The notes beneath the pieces were generated by a model. The model made no database searches. It saw only the letters and a program-made list of their open reading frames with translations, and was not told the origin of the DNA. Below are positions 36,029 to 47,524 of a stretch of 64,000 bases of DNA, in pieces. The DNA comes from Leptospira stimsonii (GTDB lineage: Bacteria > Spirochaetota > Leptospiria > Leptospirales > Leptospiraceae). Numbering within the stretch: the first letter of the stretch is position 1; each line of letters starts with the position of its first letter. The stretch is taken from NCBI RefSeq assembly GCF_003545875.1, contig NZ_QHCS01000002.1:186001-250000 (forward strand). Reading direction: 5' to 3'. The translations under genes and the position numbers were made by a program.

Positions 36029-38053
36029 ATGAAGCTCAATCCTGAACAGGAAAAAGCCGTCCGCCACGTAGACGGCCCGATTCTTATATTTGCCGGTGCC
36101 GGATCCGGAAAAACCCGCGTTATCTCCAATCGAATCGCGCATTTGATCGAGAATGCGGGAGTTTCCGCCGGAAAGATCGTTGCGCTCTCTTTTACCAATA
36201 AGAGCGCAAGAGAAATGGAAGAACGGGTTCGGAAGATGATTCCGAGACAGAAATTAAAAGGAATCGTTCTTTCCACTTTTCATTCCCTCGGCCTTAATAT
36301 TCTCAAAAAACATATCGGCCTGATCGGATACAAACATCCCTTTCTTCTCCTGAATCAAAACGATCAGGAAGGGTTCGTAACTACATTATTGATTGCTAAT
36401 AAAGTCGAACTTAAAAAAACGAAGGTTTCCGAAATTCTCGGGAAAATTTCCCGAATCAAAAACTCGGGTCCAAGTTACAGGGAATATCTGGATTCTTCGC
36501 TTGTGGAATCGGATCAAATCGCGAATCTCATCTTCGATAGTTATCAGACCTCGCTCAAAGAACAGAATTCCTTGGATTTCGACGATCTCATTCTTCTGCC
36601 TGGAGTTTTATTGAAGGAATTTCCGGAGGTCCGAGAAGAATATCATAAGAAGTTTCAATACTTCATGGTGGATGAGTTCCAGGATACGAACCAAACTCAG
36701 TATGTCTTTTTAAGGGCCCTCATGGGGGAGAATCGAAATCTCTGCGTAGTAGGGGACGATGATCAGTCCATTTATGCCTTCCGAGGATCCGATCTCAGTC
36801 TGATTCTCAATTTCGAACAGGATTTTCCGGAAAGCAACGTTGTGCGTCTTCTGGAGAATTATCGTTCAACACAAGTCATCATTCGCGGAGCGAATTCGCT
36901 TATCAAAAACAATCTTTCGAGAAGATCAAAGGAGCTTTTTTCCTCCATCCCGGGAGGTCGCAAGATCCGTTATATAGAAAGAATGGACGAAAAGGACGAG
37001 GCCGCCTATGTCGTCGATTGTATCCGAGAGGAGATCATCAAGGACGCAAGAGTCGGAAGCCAGATCGCGATTCTCTTTCGAACGAATTTTCAGACAAGAC
37101 CTTTCGAGGAAGAACTTAGAAGCAGGTCGATTCCTTATAAACTCATCGGAGGATATAACTTCTTTGATCGTAAGGAAGTTCGGGATATGATTTCCTATAT
37201 CCGCCTCATCGCAAACACAAGAGACGACGCATCTCTTCTCCGTGTTTTGAACTATCCGAAACGAGGCATCGGACCCGGAAGTATCTCTCTGATTCACGAA
37301 AAAGCGGGACATATGAAAGAATCCTTATATGAGATTCTTTTTCGAGTCTGCGAGTCCCCCGATTTTATTCCCGGATTACAAAAAAAAATCCAATCTGAAA
37401 TTTATAATTTCGTAAATCTTATCGAACGAACCAAAAAGAAATTCGCTACGATGCCGAAGATGTATCTCGCCTTTCGTGAATTCATCCAGGAGGTCGGAAT
37501 CGAAAAAGAAATTCTTCTCGAAGAGAAGGATGAGAAGATCGCGAAAGCCCGAACCTTCAATCTTTCCGAACTCGTAAACATGATGTCCTATTTTGAGGAG
37601 AATCACGATTCTCCCGAGAAGCCGACCCTTTTTGATTTTATCAATCGTCTGAATCTCCTTATGGAAGACGAAACTCCCTCCGATGATGACAAGGAGGACA
37701 ATCGTGTACAACTCCTCACAATTCATCAGTCAAAGGGGCTCGAATTCGATTCGGTTTATGTCCCAGGACTGGAAGAGGGAATTCTTCCTAACTCTCGAGT
37801 GCTAACGGAAGAATCGTCCGTAGACGAGGAAAGACGCCTTCTCTACGTGGCTATGACCCGCGCGAGGAAGCATTTATGCTTGACAGGGGCCGCAAATCGG
37901 CGCAAGTTTGGGGAGCAAATGGCTACCCAGGCCTCCCGATTCTTGGCGGAAATCGATCCGGAGACTTTGGACTGGGTTTCCAACGAAGAATCCAGAGAGC
38001 AAGAAACGGCAGACTTCTTCGCTGAGCTGGAAAAATTGAAAACAGGATCGTAG
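36029..38053 (+). CDS. UvrD/PcrA/Rep-family ATP-dependent DNA helicase
   Basis: The 674-residue protein has all SF1A helicase motifs: Walker A AGAGSGKTR (22-30), DEFQDTNQTQYVF (motif II, about 215), GDDDQSIYAFRG (motif III), LLENYRS (IV), the TIHQSKGLEFDSVYVPGLEEGILPN motif V region and EERRLLYVAMTRA (VI). It unwinds DNA 3' to 5' in repair, replication restart or removal of RecA and RNA polymerase. The length fits PcrA/UvrD/Rep but sequence reading does not separate them. It is the first gene of a + strand group; the next gene begins 1 nt after its stop. Confidence 0.93.
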   Translation: MKLNPEQEKAVRHVDGPILIFAGAGSGKTRVISNRIAHLIENAGVSAGKIVALSFTNKSAREMEERVRKMIPRQKLKGIVLSTFHSLGLNILKKHIGLIGYKHPFLLLNQNDQEGFVTTLLIANKVELKKTKVSEILGKISRIKNSGPSYREYLDSSLVESDQIANLIFDSYQTSLKEQNSLDFDDLILLPGVLLKEFPEVREEYHKKFQYFMVDEFQDTNQTQYVFLRALMGENRNLCVVGDDDQSIYAFRGSDLSLILNFEQDFPESNVVRLLENYRSTQVIIRGANSLIKNNLSRRSKELFSSIPGGRKIRYIERMDEKDEAAYVVDCIREEIIKDARVGSQIAILFRTNFQTRPFEEELRSRSIPYKLIGGYNFFDRKEVRDMISYIRLIANTRDDASLLRVLNYPKRGIGPGSISLIHEKAGHMKESLYEILFRVCESPDFIPGLQKKIQSEIYNFVNLIERTKKKFATMPKMYLAFREFIQEVGIEKEILLEEKDEKIAKARTFNLSELVNMMSYFEENHDSPEKPTLFDFINRLNLLMEDETPSDDDKEDNRVQLLTIHQSKGLEFDSVYVPGLEEGILPNSRVLTEESSVDEERRLLYVAMTRARKHLCLTGAANRRKFGEQMATQASRFLAEIDPETLDWVSNEESREQETADFFAELEKLKTGS

Positions 38054-38054
38054 A

Positions 38055-38702
38055 ATGGCTTTAGATAAAAAAATACTGACTCTGGTAACAATACTTGTTC
38101 TTACCGCCTGTGCAAGCGGTCAGAAATCCGTGGATCCAGGCATTTCACAAGAATCGGCCGTCCGCGCGAAAATTCAGGGAATCGATTCCCAACTTTCCAC
38201 CACGCCTTTGGACGAAAAGAAACGTTCTTCTCTCCTAATGGAAAAGGCAAAACTTCTCCTGCAGATTGAATCTTATAAAGAAGCATCGATCGTTTTAAAA
38301 GAGATCCAAAATTCGAAAGAAGGAAAGGGTCTGGAACACTTGGATCATTACTTAGGGACCGCTTATCTGGGAATCAACGACACGGAGAATGCGATCGTTC
38401 ATTTCAGAAAATCGGAAACCGTGGATAAGAATTACGAATCCACAACTCGCAGAAAGATGTATGCGAAAGCTCTTTATCAAGAAGAAAAATACGGTCTTGC
38501 TCTTGGCATTTTAGGCCGCGCTTCCAGAGAAAAGGATTTTGAAAAAGACATTCTTTTCTACGAAACGGTCGCCAACAGCTTTATGAGAATCAAGGAATTC
38601 AAGAGATGCCAGATCGTTCTGGAAGAGGGTCTTCAGAAATTTCCGGAAAGTCCGGCTCTGAAAGAGATCCAGGAAAAACTTTCTCAGGTTCTTCCAAGAT
38701 AA
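38055..38702 (+). CDS. TPR-containing lipoprotein
   Basis: The 215-residue protein starts with a lipoprotein signal peptide (LVTILVLTAC, Cys at residue 19), then has several tetratricopeptide-like helix pairs (LEHLDHYLGTAYLGINDTENAIVHFRKSE, then RRKMYAKALYQEEKYGLALGILGRA, then ANSFMRIKEFKRCQIVLEEGLQKFP). TPR repeats bind other proteins. It is coupled to the helicase gene in front and overlaps the membrane protein gene behind, which suggests a role with that AsmA-like protein rather than with the helicase. Confidence 0.8.
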   Translation: MALDKKILTLVTILVLTACASGQKSVDPGISQESAVRAKIQGIDSQLSTTPLDEKKRSSLLMEKAKLLLQIESYKEASIVLKEIQNSKEGKGLEHLDHYLGTAYLGINDTENAIVHFRKSETVDKNYESTTRRKMYAKALYQEEKYGLALGILGRASREKDFEKDILFYETVANSFMRIKEFKRCQIVLEEGLQKFPESPALKEIQEKLSQVLPR

Positions 38703-40930
38703 TCCGTTCCTTACTCAATAGAACTTTTATAAACCGGGTTTGGCAAAAAGCGAAGTCCTTGGCTCCCGGTGACTTCCTTCGTTTTCTCGGTTCCTTCTTT
38801 GTTTTCTTAAGAGAAAATAGAAGAATCAAATTTATCCTCATCACATTCATTTTACTTTTGAGCATCCACGCGATCGTCGTCGAATCGGTCGGATATTACG
38901 TGAGAACACGTCTTTTGGATCTGAGAGGTCTCAAAGAACTCTCTCGCAATTTTATCAATCAGGAACTTGGGCGCGCCGTAACGCTCGGAGTCGTCGAGTA
39001 CGACTTCCCAAACGCAGTCGTCTTCGAAGACTTTCGAATCTCCTCGGAAGAGGACTTCGCGCTCAATCATATTCTATTCCGAACGAACAAAATACAATTT
39101 CGTCTCGGCGGTTTGTGGAAAGGACAACCCTATATCAAAGGAATCGTTGTCAAAGATTCTTCCATCAATCTCGATCTTCAGGACGCCATCGCGGGAGAAT
39201 TGATCGGTTACGTACAGAAGATAAACATTCCCGAAATTAGATTGATCAATACGACGATTACGATCTCCAAGGGCGGAGACGAAGTATTAAACGCGATCAA
39301 GGGGATCGATATCGTCATCACCAAACAACCCGAAGGCGTTATCGTAAAGGTAAGCGATTCCTTGTTTCCGTTACCTTATTCCCGTTTTATACAAGGAACC
39401 TTCGAGACCAAATTTAACTCCGAAGAATCCAAAAGTATATTCCATTTTCAGAATGTGAAGGCCGAAAAGATACGCGGGCTTTACTCTTTGTTCGGAAAAA
39501 TTCTTCTGACCTCGGGAAAAATCTCCGGAGAATACGAAATTCTTCTCAACGAAAAAAAACTTTCCGTGAGGGGTAAGAATCATTTTACGAACGTATCGGG
39601 TAAGATTCAGCAGGAGCTTCCTTTGGGGTTGAGAATACCTGATCTAAAAGACGCAGACCTCTTACACGAGATGGATCTTAAACTTGATGAGACGGGAGAA
39701 AAACAAATCCATACGTTTACGAAAGAAGAGAACGTGTTTCGAGTAACGTACGGAATCAATCCGAAAAAACTTTCCTCCTGGGAAATCTTTGCCGATTGGA
39801 AGAATATACAAGAACTTAAATCCGTCTTTCAACTTCCCGGAGATTTGGAGATTCTGGAAGGTCAACTGAACCTAAAAGGGAAATGGGAAGAAACCGGAAA
39901 TTATAACGATTGGATCCGGAGTAACGTTTCTCTGAGTCTTCTGGGTTTTCACTGGAAGGATCCTTTTTTCGACGTTCGTTTTGATCAGGTGGTTGCGAAC
40001 GTTCTTCCCGGAAATCTATTGGAGCTGAACGCGAAAGGGGATCTGTTCCAGGAAACTCTGGCAATGTCGATTCTTGGAAAGACCGGCTGGAAAAAATCTC
40101 CGCGCGCCAACGGTGCGTTTTTCTATCCTTTTTACAACGATTGGAAATGGGATTTGGAGTTGGCTCGAATCTCTGTAAAAAACTTTCTTCCGATTTATCA
40201 TTCGTGGAAGAATTGGATTCGGACGGATATTCGAACCAGACAGGAAAAACTCATCCCAGAAATTCGATGGACACGAACACCATTTTACAAATATCTAATG
40301 GAGTATTTTACGGCGACGATTCACTGGAAGCTCAAGTCTTTTCGTTTTAAGGAAAAGGATTTGGGAAGGGTGACGCTCGACGGAAAAATCGTTCCGTTCT
40401 TTTCCAGACTGGATTTGAAAGGATATCAAAACGACGTACCTTATTTGGAAGGATTCGCGAATTTCACCTTCGGTCAAGACAACCCGTATATGGATTTCAG
40501 GGTTAAGGCGACGGATATGCCCTGGGAAGAACCAGTGAGCGGTTTTTGCGGATCCTGGATCATTCCGGAATCGGTTACTTCGGACACTACGATTCGACTT
40601 TTTGGAGACGATTTTCTTGCTCTACATAATTCTTTAAATGTTTTGCATAACGTGAGTTTCAATCGCTCCCGATTTCAGGACAAACGTTCACTTCCTTTGA
40701 ATTTGAGAGAACCATTTGATTTTGGTTACGAGCTGAATCTTCTACCGACTTTATCATACTATAGAAATATTTTTTGGAAGAATGAATCCGCGGATCTTAC
40801 CGGTTACGGCGCGGTGGAACAAAATCGAATCCGGATCAGCGCGAACGGAAAACTCAACGAAGCTTTTATCAGTCGAAAATTTAGGGAGGAAGCAGGGGAA
40901 TGCAAACTGGAATCAATCGGAGACAGATAA
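38606..40930 (+). CDS. AsmA/TamB-like membrane-anchored protein
   Basis: The 774-residue protein has one membrane anchor (IKFILITFILLLSIHAIVV, about residues 73-92) and a long periplasmic part rich in alternating beta strands of the AsmA / YhdP type, e.g. GVVEYDFPNAVVFEDFRIS and LNHILFRTNKIQFRLGGLWKGQPYIKGIVVKDSSINLDLQ, recurring in the C-terminal half (TATIHWKLKSFRFKEKDLGRVTLDGK). Such proteins are thought to form bridges for lipid transport between membranes. The frame starts at an ATG at 38606 with AAGGA 9 nt upstream, overlapping the TPR gene by 97 nt; the first 65 residues look unlike the rest, so a later non-ATG start is possible. The family call is by pattern, not by exact motif. Confidence 0.6.
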   Translation: MPDRSGRGSSEISGKSGSERDPGKTFSGSSKIIRSLLNRTFINRVWQKAKSLAPGDFLRFLGSFFVFLRENRRIKFILITFILLLSIHAIVVESVGYYVRTRLLDLRGLKELSRNFINQELGRAVTLGVVEYDFPNAVVFEDFRISSEEDFALNHILFRTNKIQFRLGGLWKGQPYIKGIVVKDSSINLDLQDAIAGELIGYVQKINIPEIRLINTTITISKGGDEVLNAIKGIDIVITKQPEGVIVKVSDSLFPLPYSRFIQGTFETKFNSEESKSIFHFQNVKAEKIRGLYSLFGKILLTSGKISGEYEILLNEKKLSVRGKNHFTNVSGKIQQELPLGLRIPDLKDADLLHEMDLKLDETGEKQIHTFTKEENVFRVTYGINPKKLSSWEIFADWKNIQELKSVFQLPGDLEILEGQLNLKGKWEETGNYNDWIRSNVSLSLLGFHWKDPFFDVRFDQVVANVLPGNLLELNAKGDLFQETLAMSILGKTGWKKSPRANGAFFYPFYNDWKWDLELARISVKNFLPIYHSWKNWIRTDIRTRQEKLIPEIRWTRTPFYKYLMEYFTATIHWKLKSFRFKEKDLGRVTLDGKIVPFFSRLDLKGYQNDVPYLEGFANFTFGQDNPYMDFRVKATDMPWEEPVSGFCGSWIIPESVTSDTTIRLFGDDFLALHNSLNVLHNVSFNRSRFQDKRSLPLNLREPFDFGYELNLLPTLSYYRNIFWKNESADLTGYGAVEQNRIRISANGKLNEAFISRKFREEAGECKLESIGDR

Positions 40931-41313
40931 TTCTCATTTCTTCCGGGCTCTTGCTCGCGATCCTTTTGTGTTTTGGAATTTATATTTCTTTTTTCGGATC
41001 TAACAGTAAAGATTCGGGTCAAAAGTCTTCCGCAAAAGTCGATCTGATCGGAACGTGGAGAGTCGCTCCGATCCATCCTCTGATCCAGATTCGTTTTTTG
41101 AGTGAAAAGGAAGCGGTTCTCTTGGAAGAAGAAAAAGAGACAAAATTGTTCCTTATGGAGGACGGAGAAGGGCTTCAACTCAGAAAAAGAGGAGAAGAAA
41201 CTCCGAGCGGTTATTTTCTTTTTCGGGAACTCAAAACGAATACATGGCAGGGACTCTGGGGAGAAGATCTGGTCGTATTAAAAAGAATCTCTTCGGAAAA
41301 GACAACGCGTTAG
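40900..41313 (+). CDS. Small membrane-anchored protein of unknown function
   Basis: The 137-residue protein has one N-terminal anchor (ILISSGLLLAILLCFGIYISFF) and a beta-rich outer domain (LIGTWRVAPIHPLIQIRFLSEKEAVLLEEE). I do not recognise it. Its start overlaps the AsmA-like gene by 31 nt and is served by GGGAGGA and AGGGG sites, so it is made with that protein and may act with it in the envelope. Confidence 0.6.
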   Translation: MQTGINRRQIILISSGLLLAILLCFGIYISFFGSNSKDSGQKSSAKVDLIGTWRVAPIHPLIQIRFLSEKEAVLLEEEKETKLFLMEDGEGLQLRKRGEETPSGYFLFRELKTNTWQGLWGEDLVVLKRISSEKTTR

Positions 41314-41406
41314 TCTCTTTTGCCAATGTAATTGTCCTACTCTTATCCATTTGAATAACATCAATTGAGATTCCCCGTTAAAAATCTATGTACGGGCCAA
41401 TCGATT

Positions 41407-43209
41407 TTACACTTTAAAAAATTCAAATTCTTGTTTCAATCTCCGGGCTTGACTCGCCAAACTTCCGGAAAGAACGTCGATCTCGGAAACGATGCCGCTT
41501 AGAAATTCGGTGTTCTCGGAAATTGTTGAAATCGTCTTACTAAATTCCATAGATGTTTGGGCTTGTTCGAAGGTTAGATTGTGGATTTCGAAAGAAGATT
41601 TCTCCAAATTAGCAAACGCTTTTCGAACGCCTTCACTCTTATCTAATTGTGTATGAGACATCTCTGTGACCTTACTGATTCTATCGATCGTAGAATCTAC
41701 CGCATAGCCAATTTGATCAAAAGTTTTCTCCGTGAATTCAATCACTTCGCTTCCGCTCTTGGCGGCAGATAATGCCTCGGCTATCGCGATTTTTATACTT
41801 TTTGCTTTCTCCTGAGTTTTGTTCCCGAGGTTTGAGATTTCTCTTGCCACAACCGCAAATCCCCTACCGAAGTCGCCCGCTCTTGCGGCTTCAATCGCCG
41901 CGTTTAAGGATAACAATCCTATTCTATCGGTAATATCATGAATAACTGTTACCGTATCACCCATCTTTTCTGAACTATCCTTAATTTCTTCAATTGCTTG
42001 GATACTTCCGAGAATCGCCTGTTTTCCATTTGCCGTTTCCAGTTTCATTCTTCCCGCGTCCCTCTCCGTTTCGCCTAATGAGCTATGGACTTTTAGAATG
42101 TTTTCTTCCAGCTCGAGTAACGAATTTGTTGCGAAATTCACCACGGAGGTTTGGTTTCCCGCTCGATCCGCGGTGGATTGGATGGACGCGGTCATCTCTT
42201 CTACGCCTGCGCTCATTTCTTCAGTGGAAGCCGCTTGTTCCTGCATTCTTTTTGAAAGGCTTACCGTGTTTTCTTCCAATCGTTTTGAACTTTCTGAGAG
42301 ATTTTTCGATTCCTCAGTAACCTTCTTAACGATAAAACGAAGTTTTTCTACAAAATCGTTTATTTGTTTGTTACTTCTACCGAGCTCGTCTGATGAGATC
42401 ATCGGAAAAACATCGTCTAGTTTTCCGGTAGACATTCCTTCAAAAAAATTCACTAAGTTGGCCACGTTTCGCCGAAGCGATCCCACAAATAATCTTGCGG
42501 TAATTAATAATGTAAGCGCGATGAAAAAAATGGTCAATGAAAGAGGAATAAAAACATCCTGTAACTTAATCCAACCGGCCGTTTCTTCGACAAGAAAGTA
42601 GCCGATTACGACGACTGGCGAAATTACGATGGAGCCTATCGTCGCGACAGTTCTAATGTAAAGGGAAATTTTCCGAACCTGATCGATGGGCACATGGATA
42701 GAACGAATGGGATCGGCTTCAAGGACAGGTACGAACTTAGCTTCCGTATAAAAAAAATGTGCAACGGCTAAAATCGGATAAATTATGGGAGGCAAAAAGG
42801 CGAAAGGTATGATTTCGAAGAAGGACAGACCGAATCCGTATCGAAGTATCAGCACCGATTGGAATAAACCTCCGGTCCATTGGACAATGAAGAAAATAGT
42901 ATTGAAGATCGGAAAATTAAGGAGATTTCTTTTGATCTCCACTTTCTCTTCGTAGGTTAATTTTGTCCAATTCTCCCGCCTTAATGGTTTTAACATTCTT
43001 CCAAGGTAAAAAAAACGAATCGCGGATACGTAGTAAGATAATGTGAGAGTCAAGATTGCAACAATATTCAGAACTACAGATTTGTAGAAATCGTAACCAC
43101 CCGCTGTTATGATAAATAAGACGGCGAGTGGAACCGTAATTGCGACCGTCATTAATTCCAATCCGATCGTTAGGTTCCATCGTAATTTTCGGGATTCATT
43201 AGATTCCAT
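41407..43209 (-). CDS. Methyl-accepting chemotaxis protein
   Basis: The 600-residue protein has about six N-terminal membrane segments (residues about 15-240), a HAMP-like helix region (LFVGSLRRNVANLVNFFEGMSTGKLDDVFPMISSDELGRSNKQIND) and a long helical signalling domain whose tip reads IGLLSLNAAIEAARAGDFGRGFAVVAREISNLG. It lacks a C-terminal pentapeptide for CheR docking. The multi-span membrane part instead of a periplasmic ligand domain suggests it senses a membrane-linked or intracellular signal. It is a single gene with a 503-bp upstream spacer. Confidence 0.9.
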   Translation of the reverse strand: MESNESRKLRWNLTIGLELMTVAITVPLAVLFIITAGGYDFYKSVVLNIVAILTLTLSYYVSAIRFFYLGRMLKPLRRENWTKLTYEEKVEIKRNLLNFPIFNTIFFIVQWTGGLFQSVLILRYGFGLSFFEIIPFAFLPPIIYPILAVAHFFYTEAKFVPVLEADPIRSIHVPIDQVRKISLYIRTVATIGSIVISPVVVIGYFLVEETAGWIKLQDVFIPLSLTIFFIALTLLITARLFVGSLRRNVANLVNFFEGMSTGKLDDVFPMISSDELGRSNKQINDFVEKLRFIVKKVTEESKNLSESSKRLEENTVSLSKRMQEQAASTEEMSAGVEEMTASIQSTADRAGNQTSVVNFATNSLLELEENILKVHSSLGETERDAGRMKLETANGKQAILGSIQAIEEIKDSSEKMGDTVTVIHDITDRIGLLSLNAAIEAARAGDFGRGFAVVAREISNLGNKTQEKAKSIKIAIAEALSAAKSGSEVIEFTEKTFDQIGYAVDSTIDRISKVTEMSHTQLDKSEGVRKAFANLEKSSFEIHNLTFEQAQTSMEFSKTISTISENTEFLSGIVSEIDVLSGSLASQARRLKQEFEFFKV

Positions 43210-43712
43210 TTATAGAGCCTCATATATTTCGTTTGTATATAAATGTCTTTCTATGTAGAAAGGGGAGGTTTTATTATTTTGATAAGAGCAACGAATCTCA
43301 TGTGGGAAAATTATGAATTCACAGTCCCGGCTTTATATCACAAGATAAAGTCGATTGTTAGAAAATTCCGATTTCCCTTCTTCGGGCTCAGTTCTCGATT
43401 CTTACATAAATATTAAGCATGGAAAAAATGACGCCGAAAAAAGCCATTTTGAAATACGCAAGCATCCAACTTTGACAGTGTACGACCGTAAATAAGGAAT
43501 AAAGTGCGTTTTAAAAAACACATCGAAATTTGAGTCGAAAGAAATTGACATACCTTCGAGAAACCATCAAGGGGTTTCGAAGGCCGTGTTAAACGGTCCT
43601 TCGGTGGATTGGGGAGAATGGTGTCTCAAAGCTTATTTAGAATACGGGATCAATTTGAGAAAAGGATTCTTCTGAGAGATCTATTCGATTCCTTGTAATC
43701 AATCCGACCTGG
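43210..43712. other. 503-bp spacer between MCP and lpxB with coding-like remnants
   Basis: No complete gene is supported. An 18-codon frame from the ATG at 43419 to 43475 reads MEKMTPKKAILKYASIQL. In another frame the stretch 43496-43675 is open for 59 codons without a normal start and ends in VDWGEWCLKAYLEYGIN-like sequence. These may be the remains of one small gene. The MCP promoter is also here. Confidence 0.35.
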
Positions 43713-45780
<2,068 letters not shown>

Positions 45781-45786
45781 TAAAAC

Positions 45787-46029
45787 TTAGTCCGAAGAGG
45801 AAGTAGAAGAGGTTGTCGATCCGGAAGATTCTCCGGAACCGCTTTTTTTATAATCGGTCACGTAAAATCCGGTGCCTTTAAATATGATCCCGGATCCGTT
45901 GGAGATCATTCTTTCGACCTCTCCTTCTTTACCGCAAAGTGGACAATCCCGGATCGGATCGTCCTTCATGGAATGGAATTTTTCGAACGTTTGTCCGCAG
46001 GCTTTACATTTGTAGTCGTATGTCGGCAT
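45787..46029 (-). CDS. FmdB-type zinc ribbon protein
   Basis: The 80-residue protein has the FmdB zinc ribbon: YDYKCKACGQTFEKFHSMKDDPIRDCPLCGKE with four Cys in two CxxC pairs, then a GTGFYVTDYK segment typical of the family and a Ser/Gly/Thr-rich tail. It is a putative regulatory or metal-binding protein; its partner is unknown. It lies in the middle of the sucC-lpxB run. Confidence 0.88.
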   Translation of the reverse strand: MPTYDYKCKACGQTFEKFHSMKDDPIRDCPLCGKEGEVERMISNGSGIIFKGTGFYVTDYKKSGSGESSGSTTSSTSSSD

Positions 46030-46071
46030 TTTGATTCTCTCTATTAGAATTTTCTAATTTATGATTTCCCG

Positions 46072-47505
46072 TCATGGAATAAATTTGAACTGAAAAACGC
46101 TCACGCTCGAATCTCCGTTTTCCCTGGCCATCGGAAGACAAAGTCTCCAACGAATTCCGGCGCTCGCGTCGATCGACTCCAAAGAATCGATTCCCGAAAG
46201 AACCTTTTTTTCGGAAAGCGTCAAACCGGTATTAAAACCGGAATCGGTGCTTTGTATATTTAGACGAAATCTCTTTTTAGAAAAATTATCCCCCGTAATG
46301 TATCGATTTCGGTTGATGGAAATACTTTCCTTATCGATTGAAATTTCAAAAGCCTTGCTTAAATCTCCGGGAGTTCCCGCAAACAAAGTAAAAACGGGAA
46401 TGCTTTCGTCTCCGCCTAAAAAGGAAACGTAGAATTCCAAATCACGGAACGGCTCTTCCACACTTCGGCAGATGAAATCGTATTTATTTTTGGAAGAATG
46501 GATTACGATTCCGATATCGCCGTCTAACGCGATTTTTTCGGTTGTATGATATTCTCCCTGAAATCCGAAAGGAGGAGAAGATTCTTTCCAGGTTTCGAAA
46601 TCCCAAACGGGTGCTCGATCCATAGCACGAAAGGATTCTTCCATTGTTTGAGCGATCGTTTGGTCGGGGGAAATCGTTTTTAAGAATCCGGAAAAGATCC
46701 AGCCTACGGCGCCGTTTCTGAGGTCCAAAACTTGGTTCCAGTTTCCTCTTTTACCTGCGATCGTTTCTGTGCGGGAATCACGATCCAAAATGAAAACGGT
46801 TTCTCCACCCTTGAACTGAAACGCGATCGGGTTTTCGGTTCCCGGTCCGGTTCTTACGTTCAGATTCTTACCTTCGATTTCCGCCTTACTCGCGCTAAAT
46901 GGAGAATCCTCTCTTCCCGAAAAGTATTCGAGAAGTTTGGAAAGTTTGGCTCTTCCAGTCTCATCCAATTCTCTTGCGGAACCGGAGGCGAGGGATTTCA
47001 GAAGCGCTTGGTTGTATTCGTTGTAGAGCGGAAGAGGGTTGGAAGAAATCAGTTTCGTGAGATAGCGGGAAAGAATATCGGAAGTCTCGTATTCCGCGCC
47101 GAGCGTCAATTTTTTGCAAAGGGCTCTGGTTTTGAGGAAGGATCCATCCGGAAGAAAGGAAAAGAATCTGTCTTCGAAGGTGAAGATCGTTCTTCCGGAA
47201 ACGTCTCGTTTGGTAAATTTCAGGCCCGATTTTTCGGAAAATTTCTGTACGAACTTTTCTTTTTTTTCCGCGGGAAGGATAAGCAAAGAAGAATTGAATT
47301 CAGCCAGTGCCATGGACGCAAAGGAATAGTCTTCCAAATCCGGGTCCTTCTTTTTTAGGACTTCTGAGACGACGTCTTCCCAATTCCCTTTGGAGAAATT
47401 CTTATAAACGGAATCGGTTTTCCGAGTCAGAAACTTCCAGGTAAGAAAAACGACAAGGATGGAAACAAAAACAAGGCCGAGGAAAACAAAAAAGCTCTTT
47501 CTCAA
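46072..47505 (-). CDS. Membrane-anchored protein with bacterial SH3 domain
   Basis: The 477-residue protein has one N-terminal anchor (FFVFLGLVFVSILVVFLTWKF), an unrecognised helical part, a bacterial SH3 domain at about residues 208-275 (GKNLNVRTGPGTENPIAFQFKGGETVFILDRD, then GAVGWIFSGFLKTI) and a C-terminal beta domain (about 300-477) without a named match. Such SH3 domains often bind peptidoglycan. It follows the TolC-like gene by 19 nt. Confidence 0.7.
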   Translation of the reverse strand: MRKSFFVFLGLVFVSILVVFLTWKFLTRKTDSVYKNFSKGNWEDVVSEVLKKKDPDLEDYSFASMALAEFNSSLLILPAEKKEKFVQKFSEKSGLKFTKRDVSGRTIFTFEDRFFSFLPDGSFLKTRALCKKLTLGAEYETSDILSRYLTKLISSNPLPLYNEYNQALLKSLASGSARELDETGRAKLSKLLEYFSGREDSPFSASKAEIEGKNLNVRTGPGTENPIAFQFKGGETVFILDRDSRTETIAGKRGNWNQVLDLRNGAVGWIFSGFLKTISPDQTIAQTMEESFRAMDRAPVWDFETWKESSPPFGFQGEYHTTEKIALDGDIGIVIHSSKNKYDFICRSVEEPFRDLEFYVSFLGGDESIPVFTLFAGTPGDLSKAFEISIDKESISINRNRYITGDNFSKKRFRLNIQSTDSGFNTGLTLSEKKVLSGIDSLESIDASAGIRWRLCLPMARENGDSSVSVFQFKFIP

Positions 47506-47524
47506 GTCCTACCCCGGCTTTGGA

